A program made the position numbers and the translations under genes. From IMG/VR virus record IMGVR_UViG_3300044941_000017, positions 1-30,028 of that record: 30,028 nucleotides of DNA; one strand, written 5' to 3'. The stretch comes from a virus. The notes under the pieces were generated by a model that was given only the letters and a program-made list of their open reading frames with translations, was not told the DNA's origin and did no database searches. Positions 7,639-14,968 of this stretch are shown here, in pieces (positions within the stretch are counted from its first letter, which is position 1; each line of letters starts with the position of its first letter).

Positions 7639-7769
7639 TCTTTCTTGTCCTCCTCAATTTTTTTCAATTGAGAAAGTTCTAAAGCTAATTGCACGGCACC
7701 TTTTACAGCGGCTTCATTAAGTAGCTGCAAAATCTTCATGACTTGTTGCTGCGAGATTTCAAACTTCAC
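7635..7769 (-). CDS. Micro-gene, 44-aa helical protein of unknown function
   Basis: The frame reads MKFEISQQQVMKILQLLN and continues to a Lys/Glu-rich end and TGA at 7637-7635. It is one long predicted amphipathic helix without a membrane span. The GTG start at 7769 is preferred because AGGGAG lies 6 bases upstream. An ATG two codons earlier (7775) touches that ribosome site directly. The same AGGGAG-ATGAAA arrangement precedes the scaffold gene. It overlaps the upstream coiled-coil gene by 11 bases and the next gene by 4 (GTGA), which supports it being real despite its size. Confidence 0.6.
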   Translation of the reverse strand: MKFEISQQQVMKILQLLNEAAVKGAVQLALELSQLKKIEEDKKE

Positions 7770-8052
7770 TTTCATCTCCCTGCGCAGTTAAAGAATTAAT
7801 TTGAGCAATATGTTGTTCAATCTCCAATAGCTTATCTGTTATGTTATTTTTTAAAGAACTAATTTGTGATGATATATCAGCAGTAGACTCTGCTAGTAAT
7901 TGATCCTTTTGTGGTCCTTCAAGCATTACTAAAATTTGACCATGCCGCATTAGCTTTTCTTGAATTTCCGACATATTTATAGATACTGTCCTAAAATTAT
8001 GTATCAACGAGTTATTTAAAGTTACTGCTTGTTCTATTTGTTGTTGAGTCAT
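7759..8052 (-). CDS. Coiled-coil protein, paralogue of the neighbouring 94-aa protein (97 aa)
   Basis: The function is unknown. It begins MTQQQIEQAVTLNNSL and shares with the adjacent upstream product (MSQTPIQQAKALNDNL) the pattern I-Q-A-LN near the start, an HGQI/HTKI step near residue 35-40 and a long helical second half, so the two look like a tandem duplication. The sequence is rich in Gln, Ile, Leu and Ser with heptad spacing. It follows the upstream stop TAA directly (TAAATG) and uses GGAGGAA inside that stop region as its ribosome site. It lies between the fibre-like gene and the lysis cassette. Confidence 0.7.
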   Translation of the reverse strand: MTQQQIEQAVTLNNSLIHNFRTVSINMSEIQEKLMRHGQILVMLEGPQKDQLLAESTADISSQISSLKNNITDKLLEIEQHIAQINSLTAQGDESEV

Positions 8053-8337
8053 TTATTCCTCCATTGCCGCAATAATTGCGTCAATTTGTGCGGTAATAGT
8101 GCCAGCCTCTGCTAGTGCCGCCTGCCCTACTGCTTTTAATGCTCTTAGGTTTTGAAGCACCTTTGCACTAGCTTGCGCTAGAGCCGCAGTCTTTACAGGG
8201 CTGTCTGGCATATTTGCAATTTTAGTGTGTTTTGCAATCTCGCCATGCAAGCCACTAATTTCTTGCATGATCGAGCGCATGATTACATTTAAATTATCGT
8301 TTAATGCTTTAGCTTGTTGAATTGGTGTTTGACTCAT
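8053..8337 (-). CDS. Coiled-coil protein, first of two tandem paralogues (94 aa)
   Basis: An all-helical Ala-rich protein beginning MSQTPIQQAKALNDNL, with the same layout as the 97-aa protein downstream. It has no signal peptide or membrane span. AGGAG lies at a good distance from ATG 8337. It directly follows the large fibre-like gene, so a role as a fibre-associated trimeric coiled-coil or chaperone is conceivable. Nothing in the sequence proves this, and the family is not recognised. Confidence 0.7.
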   Translation of the reverse strand: MSQTPIQQAKALNDNLNVIMRSIMQEISGLHGEIAKHTKIANMPDSPVKTAALAQASAKVLQNLRALKAVGQAALAEAGTITAQIDAIIAAMEE

Positions 8338-8347
8338 TACATTCTCC

Positions 8348-10294
8348 TTATGGGTTTAGTAATTCTAAAAGGTAAGTTGATCCATTAACTACAATTTGCA
8401 GATACTGACCAGAGGTCCCGCTACTATTTAAGGGTAAAGTTTGTTCCGAAATTGTAAAAAGATTATCTGCCGCTCTCATGCCTAAAACTGCGTTACCAAG
8501 TTCATCATTAAATACAAATCTGTATGTTGCACTCCCGCACAACTGAAACCTTGGGAATCCTTCGCTGATAAAACCAAAACCCCACCCTCTAGTTGAGTCA
8601 CTATCTGAAAAGTATTCCATGCTAAAAACAGTACCGTTGAAACTTCCTAATATTGTGTCGGCTGAATCTTGGTAGGACCAGACAGAGTACGCTTCAGATT
8701 CACTGTTTTGATAAAATCCAATAGAGTAATTTGAGGGAGAGTTAGACGTTGGAATCATTACAGACAAGGCTCTTTTTGTGGGTAATTGTTGAGCCGCGTC
8801 CATATTTATCAAAACCCAAGAATCAATAATTTGTGGAAAGGTATCCCCAATGCCTATTGGTGTAATGCTGTGAATTGCGGGCAATGAGCCTACAAAATTT
8901 GTCCCTGAAAAATCAAAAACTGCAAATCCGTTTGATTCATACAAAATACTATTTTCAAAATCAGCAGCTATTGAAGAACTGGCGCGCGAAATTGCTCTGG
9001 CTTGAATATCGTATGAATAAACCCCATCTATTGATAATAGCTGACTAGACCAAACATAAGATGTGCCGTTAAAGGTAATCACATCGCCCCTATTTGCAGC
9101 ATCTCCTTTAATAAAGTTTTGATCGTTTACCCATTTTCTACTTACCAGGCTATTATCAACAAAATTGCTTGAAAAGTCGTTGCTATATTCAAGCCCTTGA
9201 AAATTAGCGCCACCTTGTACAGATATGAAGCCGTTTCCAAAAATTATCGAAACTGGATCAAGCCCGTCATCCCTTGTGATGTTTATTCCAGTTTGTTCAA
9301 TTGATATTAAGCTAGATGCAGAATTGTTCGTGTTTTGTTGTCTTAAACGTAAACCTGCTTGATCTAGTGATGGAAAACTAGTCAGAAAATCAATCCTAGC
9401 TTCAGATGAATCTGTTCCAATAATGTTGGCGAATGTAAAATTAGGTCCTGAATTTTGTATTTGAATTGTTCCGCTTAATTTTGTCGTGCTGGTTCCTGTG
9501 ATCGGAATAGCGTTCACAATAGGATTAATGGGATCGGTGTTGTTAACAGATTCGCCAGTAACAGACAAAACCCCCCCGCTTGAACCAAGCGAAACTAATG
9601 GATTGCCTGGAGTTCCATCGCCGACGATCGAAGTTCCGTCTACCGAAATTCTTACAACCGGATTAAGCGGATCAGTGTTGTCCGTGTCTAATCCTGTTAC
9701 GGACTCGACTCCACCACCGCCACCGCCAGTAGCGACTAGTGGATTTCCAGGAGTACCATCTCCAGTTATTGATGTACCGTCTACTGAGATTCTGACAATA
9801 GGATTAAGAGGATCGGTGTTGTCAGTATTTAGCCCCGTAACTGATTCTACTCCACCTTCGCCTCCTGAAGCGGAAATAATCAAGTCATCACCGTTGTTTG
9901 TAATAGTTACGTTGACTCCTGCAATTAGGCTTTTAACTAATACGTTCGTGCCACTTGTTCCGTTAGCTAGACCTTGTCCATTGCCAGAGTTATCTATTCC
10001 AGTGATTGATCCCAAATTAGTAGCAGTTAAAGGATTCGCCGTGCTACCGTCCCCTGTGATTGTTACACCATCAACAGAAATTCCTAAGACTGGATTGGAA
10101 GGATCAGTATTGTCAACGATCGGACCAGTAACGCTTTCGACTGCGCTAAGGCTATCTTGAACGTAATCTTTAACTTGTCCAAAAGTGATTTTTTTTGTCT
10201 CAACTTCAGTAGAATCAACGATCGCAAATAAATCCGCATCGTTTAAATTTTCAGGCACAATTGGGTTCAGCTCTGTGATCTTTTTATCTGCCAT
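8348..10294 (-). CDS. Fibre-like structural protein with internal repeats (648 aa)
   Basis: The N-terminus MADKKITELNPI followed by DADLFAIVDSTEVETKKITF is a head typical of phage fibre or appendage proteins. Residues about 53-263 carry four repeats built on SVTG...DNTDP.NP...SVDG..I.GDGTPGNPL, separated by Gly-rich linkers (TGGGGGG, GEGG, GSSGG). The C-terminal 350 residues are beta-rich and would form the distal domain. It may decorate the head or neck or bind receptors. It is unusual in lying between capsid and lysis genes rather than with the tail-tip genes. GGAGGG 6 bases upstream supports ATG 10294. Confidence 0.7.
   Translation of the reverse strand: MADKKITELNPIVPENLNDADLFAIVDSTEVETKKITFGQVKDYVQDSLSAVESVTGPIVDNTDPSNPVLGISVDGVTITGDGSTANPLTATNLGSITGIDNSGNGQGLANGTSGTNVLVKSLIAGVNVTITNNGDDLIISASGGEGGVESVTGLNTDNTDPLNPIVRISVDGTSITGDGTPGNPLVATGGGGGGVESVTGLDTDNTDPLNPVVRISVDGTSIVGDGTPGNPLVSLGSSGGVLSVTGESVNNTDPINPIVNAIPITGTSTTKLSGTIQIQNSGPNFTFANIIGTDSSEARIDFLTSFPSLDQAGLRLRQQNTNNSASSLISIEQTGINITRDDGLDPVSIIFGNGFISVQGGANFQGLEYSNDFSSNFVDNSLVSRKWVNDQNFIKGDAANRGDVITFNGTSYVWSSQLLSIDGVYSYDIQARAISRASSSIAADFENSILYESNGFAVFDFSGTNFVGSLPAIHSITPIGIGDTFPQIIDSWVLINMDAAQQLPTKRALSVMIPTSNSPSNYSIGFYQNSESEAYSVWSYQDSADTILGSFNGTVFSMEYFSDSDSTRGWGFGFISEGFPRFQLCGSATYRFVFNDELGNAVLGMRAADNLFTISEQTLPLNSSGTSGQYLQIVVNGSTYLLELLNP
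9505..10140 (-). repeat. Imperfect tandem repeats in the fibre-like gene
   Basis: Four copies of an approximately 40-codon unit occur in this gene, with the second and third most alike. They encode SVTG..TDNTDPLNP and ISVDGTSI.GDGTPGNPL, separated by Gly-rich spacers of varying length. The DNA copies have diverged at synonymous sites, so the array is old or kept by selection on the protein. Copy number could change by recombination. Confidence 0.85.
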
Positions 10295-10297
10295 TTT

Positions 10298-10672
10298 CTA
10301 CCCTCCAATGTCCTGAAGTAGATCATCCCCGTTTTCTAGTAGAATTGAAAAACCGTTTTCTTGCAAGATTCGGAATTCTTCCTCTGGAAAGACTCCGTTC
10401 GGGTTTATTATATAACCCGCTTCGGTTTTAATCACAGAGATTGTGCGCTCTATCTCATCATTATTGATGACGTTATAGTAATGACCTGAAGTGAAATCGA
10501 AAAACTCAATCGTGCGAGTAGCTAACTCATTGTTCGTATAAATCTGCTTTAAAAGAACCGTCAGAATACCATAGTAATTTGCTGAATCTACAATTCTAAC
10601 GGTAGTGCTGCCTCTTAGATTCTGTCTGAACTTATCAAACTCTCGATCTCTGATCTCATTCGAGAACGGCAT
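10298..10672 (-). CDS. Small structural-module protein with ILQENG tail (124 aa)
   Basis: The function is not recognised. The body is beta-rich (SANYYGILTVLLKQIY, then TIEFFDFTSGHYYNVI). The last 25 residues hold a short repeat, ILQENGFSILLENGDDLLQ, nearly the same motif that ends the 292-aa tail protein at 1047-1925. It overlaps the 78-aa gene upstream by 17 bases and lies just before the fibre-like gene. A virion component is likely from its place between the capsid and fibre genes. Confidence 0.6.
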   Translation of the reverse strand: MPFSNEIRDREFDKFRQNLRGSTTVRIVDSANYYGILTVLLKQIYTNNELATRTIEFFDFTSGHYYNVINNDEIERTISVIKTEAGYIINPNGVFPEEEFRILQENGFSILLENGDDLLQDIGG

Positions 10673-10892
10673 TTTCGTCCTCTAATGACTCAAGAGTAAT
10701 TCTCTCATAGAACCAAGCGCACCAGAGTTTTTTTCCGTTTTCTTCAATCTGCTGAATGTCTTGAAAAATAACGCGTCCATCTTGCTCTTGATTAATTTTT
10801 AGCATTGCAAGGCGCAATCCACCACGAGTTGAACTTGTCACACTCTGTGGAACCGTCAAACTGTCGTGATGAATTGCGCGCTTGCTTTGCAT
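10656..10892 (-). CDS. Small protein downstream of the capsid gene, unknown (78 aa)
   Basis: It follows the major capsid gene after 9 bases. Visible features are a basic N-terminus (MQSKRAIHHDSL), a middle part with KLWCAWFYERITL and an acidic C-terminus. It has no membrane segment. Genes in this position often encode head-completion or decoration proteins, but no known family is evident here. Confidence 0.6.
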   Translation of the reverse strand: MQSKRAIHHDSLTVPQSVTSSTRGGLRLAMLKINQEQDGRVIFQDIQQIEENGKKLWCAWFYERITLESLEDENAVLE

Positions 10893-10901
10893 TTTAATTA
10901 A

Positions 10902-11765
10902 TTAAGTCAAAAGCCCAATTCGTGCAATGAGAGGAGACCTTCCAGCGGCTACACCATTGACGCCTTGCTGAAGTTGCTCAATCCCATAGACTTGATCGAG
11001 CGCGGCCCGCACTGCTTTAGTGCCATACTCGATCTCAGGCTGTTCGGCGTAGTTCGGCGATTGTTGGAATGCAATGCCTACGCCTTCTCTGTCATACATA
11101 AAGCCGACAGAACCACCTACGCTTGGAAGCGCACTAAATGCGTTTGTGATGATTACTGGAATTCCAAAAATAAAACCCACAGGCCTTAAGTTTGGAATCG
11201 TAGGCACACCATACACGTCAGCGCGTTTAAACTCATCTACTTTGATAAGTGCGTTAAACATTGGAGCCGATACCGCTAGAGTCATTTGATCTTCTTTCGC
11301 ATTATTTGCAAGAAGTCCCGTCCACATATTGACTAGAGCGTTGTAGCTGAATGCGGCAGGAGTGTTGTAGTATCCATCTTGCAGAGTCGTTGCAATGTCC
11401 AAGTCGATTGCACGAGCGTGAGCCTGCGCAGCCTTTTGAATGTACGCAGCCTGAAGATCAGGACTTACCTGATACAAGTCATAAGAGTCAATCAACCAAC
11501 TGACATACATATTTCGATTGAGAGTGATTTCATCCACTGCACCAGTAGGAGCTTGCAGTGGCCCAGCCTCTTCCGAAGCGCGGTTAGCTGCTGCGAACTC
11601 AGTGAAGCGAGGGAGCCTTACGGACCGCGCTCCTTTAACTGCTAGTGGTGACCAATCCGAAACCGTAGGCAAGAGCTTTGCAGTAAAACCAAGTTCACGC
11701 TGTACGATTGCGGCAACGATGTCCGCTTTGACGTTTGCTAGTTCTGTATTACCTGAAACTGACAT
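10902..11765 (-). CDS. Major capsid protein (287 aa)
   Basis: It forms the icosahedral shell and is probably of the HK97 fold. It directly follows the scaffold-like gene and lies downstream of TerL and portal, the usual order. The N-terminal region (residues about 25-95) contains the loop pattern seen in small HK97-like capsids, with SVRLPRF and a LNRNMYVSWLIDSYDLYQ strand-helix region. The central part has the helix ARAIDLDIATTLQDGYYNTP. The C-terminal half has GFIFGIPVIITNAF and EYGTKAVRAALDQVYGIEQL, as in P-domain/A-domain sequences. GGAGG upstream gives a strong ribosome site. No protease domain is fused or adjacent. Confidence 0.85.
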   Translation of the reverse strand: MSVSGNTELANVKADIVAAIVQRELGFTAKLLPTVSDWSPLAVKGARSVRLPRFTEFAAANRASEEAGPLQAPTGAVDEITLNRNMYVSWLIDSYDLYQVSPDLQAAYIQKAAQAHARAIDLDIATTLQDGYYNTPAAFSYNALVNMWTGLLANNAKEDQMTLAVSAPMFNALIKVDEFKRADVYGVPTIPNLRPVGFIFGIPVIITNAFSALPSVGGSVGFMYDREGVGIAFQQSPNYAEQPEIEYGTKAVRAALDQVYGIEQLQQGVNGVAAGRSPLIARIGLLT

Positions 11766-11768
11766 AAT

Positions 11769-12407
11769 TTATCCTCCGAGTTTTAATTGAGAAACTCCTC
11801 CGGCTTGTTTTAAAGCCTTGACGAGTTCATCATTATTCATTTCCTTGAAAGACTTCCCAGAAGTCCCTTGTGCTTTTGTGAAAGTTACATCTTTGATCTG
11901 TCCACCAGACTTTGCGAAAAAATAGGGCTTATCTTTTGATAAGCGCGCAATCTTTTCCTCAATCGTTTCTTCATTAGGACTCAGATTGTCGTCAATCTCT
12001 ACATCGTCCCAAGATTCCACTTTCAAAATGTCATCGACAGCATTGGGATTCGCTCCATGTTTCAATGCAATGTCTTTGACTTTATTGTGAACGAATAGCT
12101 TTCGCGTAGAAAGTGCAAGGCTTTTATACTTGTTTCGCTCTTCAGCTAGTGCCTCTTGGAGTTTTCTTGTAGCTTCCTCATAACTCCCTTTGGCTTCTAA
12201 CTCTTTGCGTTCGTACTCCTGAAGTTTTGCTTCGAGCTCCTTAGACCTCTCGGCTTCCTTAGAAATACGAGCAAGTTTTTCCTGCATTTTCTTTTTTTCC
12301 CCGATCGCTCTCTGATACGATTCGTAGGAAAGTGTTTTTTCTTCGTTCGATGGGCCACTAGCCTCTTGGTTTAGATCGCCACTAGCGTTCTGAATTTCTG
12401 CACTCAT
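11769..12407 (-). CDS. Scaffolding protein (about 212 aa)
   Basis: It guides capsid shell assembly and is then lost. It is highly charged and helical with a long coiled coil (about residues 20-105, rich in Glu, Lys, Arg and Ala). A small C-terminal domain with a final SQLKLGG contains a conserved-looking NNDELVKALKQAGG segment. It lies immediately upstream of the capsid gene, 3 bases apart. I prefer the second ATG (12407, MSAEIQNASG) because the AGGGAG ribosome site is 6 bases from it and touches the first ATG at 12413. No protease domain is apparent. Confidence 0.8.
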   Translation of the reverse strand: MSAEIQNASGDLNQEASGPSNEEKTLSYESYQRAIGEKKKMQEKLARISKEAERSKELEAKLQEYERKELEAKGSYEEATRKLQEALAEERNKYKSLALSTRKLFVHNKVKDIALKHGANPNAVDDILKVESWDDVEIDDNLSPNEETIEEKIARLSKDKPYFFAKSGGQIKDVTFTKAQGTSGKSFKEMNNDELVKALKQAGGVSQLKLGG

Positions 12408-12431
12408 TTTCATCTCCCTTTCGGTTTGTTG

Positions 12432-12995
12432 TCAAATTTTCCCAAGTCTCTTGGAAAAAAACTGTCTGATTTTAATTAAAATGTTTCTACGAACTTTGTC
12501 TCGAAAGCCTATGAATGGTCTTCCTTGCTCCGAGACATACTCACTTAGTTCTGCGTTATCTACTGATGACTCAATAGTTTTTGTGATTTTAGTTTTCTTG
12601 CCATTCACTTTTTTTTCAATCGTGTATTGGTAAGGAGTGCGCTCTCCATCGGCAAATATACGAATGACTTTTCCAATACTGAATCTTACTGAGTCAATGA
12701 GTTGACCGCTTAGTGATAAGTTAGACCGTTTTGGTGAATACACCTCAGAGATTCTTTGCCCAGGTGTCGCCTTAATCTGTTTTCTTTTTTCTACCCATTC
12801 ATTAGTCAGCGGCTTAAACTTCGCATTCCGAACTATTGAAAATCCTTTTCTAGTTTGCAACTTAATGTCATCGACGACTAGTTGTCCGATTGTAGTTTGA
12901 AGTTCTGGATCCTGCTTCAGATTATTAAGAATTTTAGTAGTCTCGTCCTTAGCTTTTTTTACATCCTCTAGTTTTAGTTTAAAATTAATCGCCAT
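12432..12995 (-). CDS. Virion morphogenesis-like protein (187 aa)
   Basis: The pattern FKPLTNEWVEKRK, then PKRSNLSLSGQLIDSVRF, and near the end SEQGRPFIGFRDKV, resembles the Mu gpG-like virion morphogenesis family (PF05069). Members of that family act in head-tail joining or tail-tip completion. The C-terminus is very basic. The ATG at 12995 is chosen because GAGGA lies about 8 bases upstream. An alternative ATG at 13019 would lengthen the overlap with the preceding gene from 11 to 35 bases. The preceding 201-aa protein looks like a distant relative, making a pair. Confidence 0.55.
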   Translation of the reverse strand: MAINFKLKLEDVKKAKDETTKILNNLKQDPELQTTIGQLVVDDIKLQTRKGFSIVRNAKFKPLTNEWVEKRKQIKATPGQRISEVYSPKRSNLSLSGQLIDSVRFSIGKVIRIFADGERTPYQYTIEKKVNGKKTKITKTIESSVDNAELSEYVSEQGRPFIGFRDKVRRNILIKIRQFFSKRLGKI

Positions 12996-13590
12996 TTTGA
13001 TTGTCCTCTTCAACTTCAATCATTTCTCGAAGTTTTTTGAGTAAATCTAGTTGCGCTTTTGACGCTTCAATTACGCGCTTGCCAGCTTCCACTGCGATTA
13101 ATTCAGACTTAAAAGCGCGCAAAATATTATTTTTTAAATCAGATTGCGTAACACCAAAAAAGACGCGCTTCTTGACCTTGCCTTCAAGGTTAGGATTGCC
13201 CTTCATTCCAGTCATGTGACCATACGCTTTTGCGTTCTCAAGTTCATCTCTGAATCCTATCTTGAGCGTGCTTCCATCGTCTTCAAGTAGGTCCATTGAG
13301 TTTATCATGTCGCCAGACAAGTAAAGATTCACAGGATTAGACTTCCCAGCAGCTATGAAATCGAGCGACTTTTTGTAGGACTCGGAATAGTTTCCTAAGG
13401 TTCCACCAAAAACGCTCTCGCCCTTCTCTGTGCGACTTTGTATCGTTTCAATTATTGCCGTAGCTATGCGCTCCTTTAGCGCAGTCTCATCACTTAGATC
13501 GACGCCAGTGATTTCTTCGAGATCAATTGTTTGACTAACCTCGAAGCTACCGCCTGAATCTTTTAGATTAAGCCCTTTGATTTTCGGCAA
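12985..13590 (-). CDS. Virion morphogenesis-like protein, first of a pair (201 aa)
   Basis: It contains YSESYKKSLDFIAAGK followed by VNLYLSGDMINSM and GFRDELENAKAYGHMTG, resembling Mu gpG-like or related minor head proteins. The C-terminal 60 residues form a charged helix. It begins with a TTG (13590) inside the end of the portal gene, overlapping it by 23 bases, with GAGGAGG about 12 bases upstream, so the start is only moderately certain. It overlaps the next gene by 11 bases. The order portal, this pair, scaffold and capsid suggests head-associated proteins. Confidence 0.55.
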   Translation of the reverse strand: MPKIKGLNLKDSGGSFEVSQTIDLEEITGVDLSDETALKERIATAIIETIQSRTEKGESVFGGTLGNYSESYKKSLDFIAAGKSNPVNLYLSGDMINSMDLLEDDGSTLKIGFRDELENAKAYGHMTGMKGNPNLEGKVKKRVFFGVTQSDLKNNILRAFKSELIAVEAGKRVIEASKAQLDLLKKLREMIEVEEDNQNGD

Positions 13591-14959
13591 GGAATTTCTG
13601 CGCCTCCTCGAAAGTCATATCTCTGTATTTCATGACGGCTTCTACTTGAGAGATAAGCCCAAGGCTTAACTCGCGCTCAATTACATCAAGCGTTTCAGCC
13701 TTACTCATAATGTGCTCAGGTTTAAAATACTCAATTGCCACGTCTACATCATCGGGAATCGTTCCTACATTATCCAATTCCCATCCTTCTACGCCGCCGT
13801 AGACATTTAAGTATCGACCGACTAATCGCACAAGCCTAGTCTCGGTTTCTTTAAATAGAGTCTCGTCCTTCTCACTAGGCTGGAATGCTTCAATCATTGA
13901 AAGCATTCTCTCGAATCCGCTTGTAAATGTTTTTGATGCGTTTTTGAAACTCACCTCATTCGGATCAATGTCCGCGCAAGTTAGAAATAGCGAAAGAAGA
14001 GAACTATCAAAGTTTACAAGCGCGTCGAGATTGACGTTCGGGTTTGTGAATCCTATCTCCGCGTCACGTCCGTCATGCGTCCTAGGTAGCTTGTAGAGTT
14101 TATTAGGGCCAAAAGTGAATTCGTTTTTTAACTGCTCAGGATCTCCCTTTACCCATCCAATTGGCAATCCTTGAAATCTTTTAGCTTGTCCAGCGTCAGA
14201 AATTGAAGCGTTAAACTGGATCGTAAAGTCTGCAAAAGATTCTGTCGCGGTTTTAAAGTAATCGCCATATTTTGAGCCAGCAACTTCGATGATCGGAACC
14301 ATATTAAGAGGGTTTTCTAAATCATCAGACAAAATGAAGCCTCTAACGTCAGCTATGAAATTATAGTCCTTTGACCAAACAGAAACGAGCCGTTCTTTGC
14401 CGCTAGTAGATTGCACTTCCGTTTCACCGCTTGATTGAATCCGAAAAACGCGCACTTCGCTTGCACCAATAGCGTATGCTTCGGCCTTCTCTTGATCTAC
14501 TAGCGACTCCACTACATCTACATGATCCGAAGGTAAAAGCCGCATTCCTAAAGTTTTAGCCCCACTCACAGACAGCGTGGGCATTACTTGAAAATGAATC
14601 TGATTCGATAGCTTATAGATTTGATTCACCTTGAGCATCATTTGATTCACTTTCATCATTTGATAAAGTTGCTCAAGGTATTCTGCTTGCGTTTCCGTGC
14701 AATTTATAAACCTGCGTTTAGGTTCTTTTGAATAAAGCCTAGCAAGATTCTCGACTGCTTTTTTGCAGATATTTGCAAAACTTAAAACGATGAAATCATC
14801 GTCTTGAACGTAGAACCTTCTAAGTTGCTGGCGCACGTAAGGCTCAATTGCTCCCAGCATAACGTCTAGCTGAAATCTCGCCCTTCGTTTTCTTTCGATG
14901 TTTTCTTGATTATCAATGTTTGTTCTAAGTCTTTCTAAAATTTCTTCAGGTGTTAGCAT
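13568..14959 (-). CDS. Portal protein (463 aa)
   Basis: The portal is the dodecameric DNA gate at one head vertex, bound by terminase during packaging and by the connector afterwards. The length fits the 430-550 aa range. The first 90 residues contain RRARFQLDVMLGAIEPYVRQ and FIVLSFANICKKAVENLARL, typical of portal N-termini. The middle has FADFTIQFNASISDAGQAKRFQG, a clip/stem-type region. The C-terminus has SLGLISQVEAVMKYRDMTFEEAQ, the characteristic ending of many portals. It sits 9 bases after TerL with an AAGGA site upstream of ATG 14959. Confidence 0.88.
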   Translation of the reverse strand: MLTPEEILERLRTNIDNQENIERKRRARFQLDVMLGAIEPYVRQQLRRFYVQDDDFIVLSFANICKKAVENLARLYSKEPKRRFINCTETQAEYLEQLYQMMKVNQMMLKVNQIYKLSNQIHFQVMPTLSVSGAKTLGMRLLPSDHVDVVESLVDQEKAEAYAIGASEVRVFRIQSSGETEVQSTSGKERLVSVWSKDYNFIADVRGFILSDDLENPLNMVPIIEVAGSKYGDYFKTATESFADFTIQFNASISDAGQAKRFQGLPIGWVKGDPEQLKNEFTFGPNKLYKLPRTHDGRDAEIGFTNPNVNLDALVNFDSSLLSLFLTCADIDPNEVSFKNASKTFTSGFERMLSMIEAFQPSEKDETLFKETETRLVRLVGRYLNVYGGVEGWELDNVGTIPDDVDVAIEYFKPEHIMSKAETLDVIERELSLGLISQVEAVMKYRDMTFEEAQKFLAENQRA

Positions 14960-14968
14960 TTTGTTCCT

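Noticed and set aside
9486-10160. 224-codon open frame on the plus strand
   Set aside because: It is antisense to the repeats of the fibre-like gene. It is open because of repeated Pro/Gly/Ser codons on the opposite strand, and it has no ribosome site or gene neighbours on that strand.
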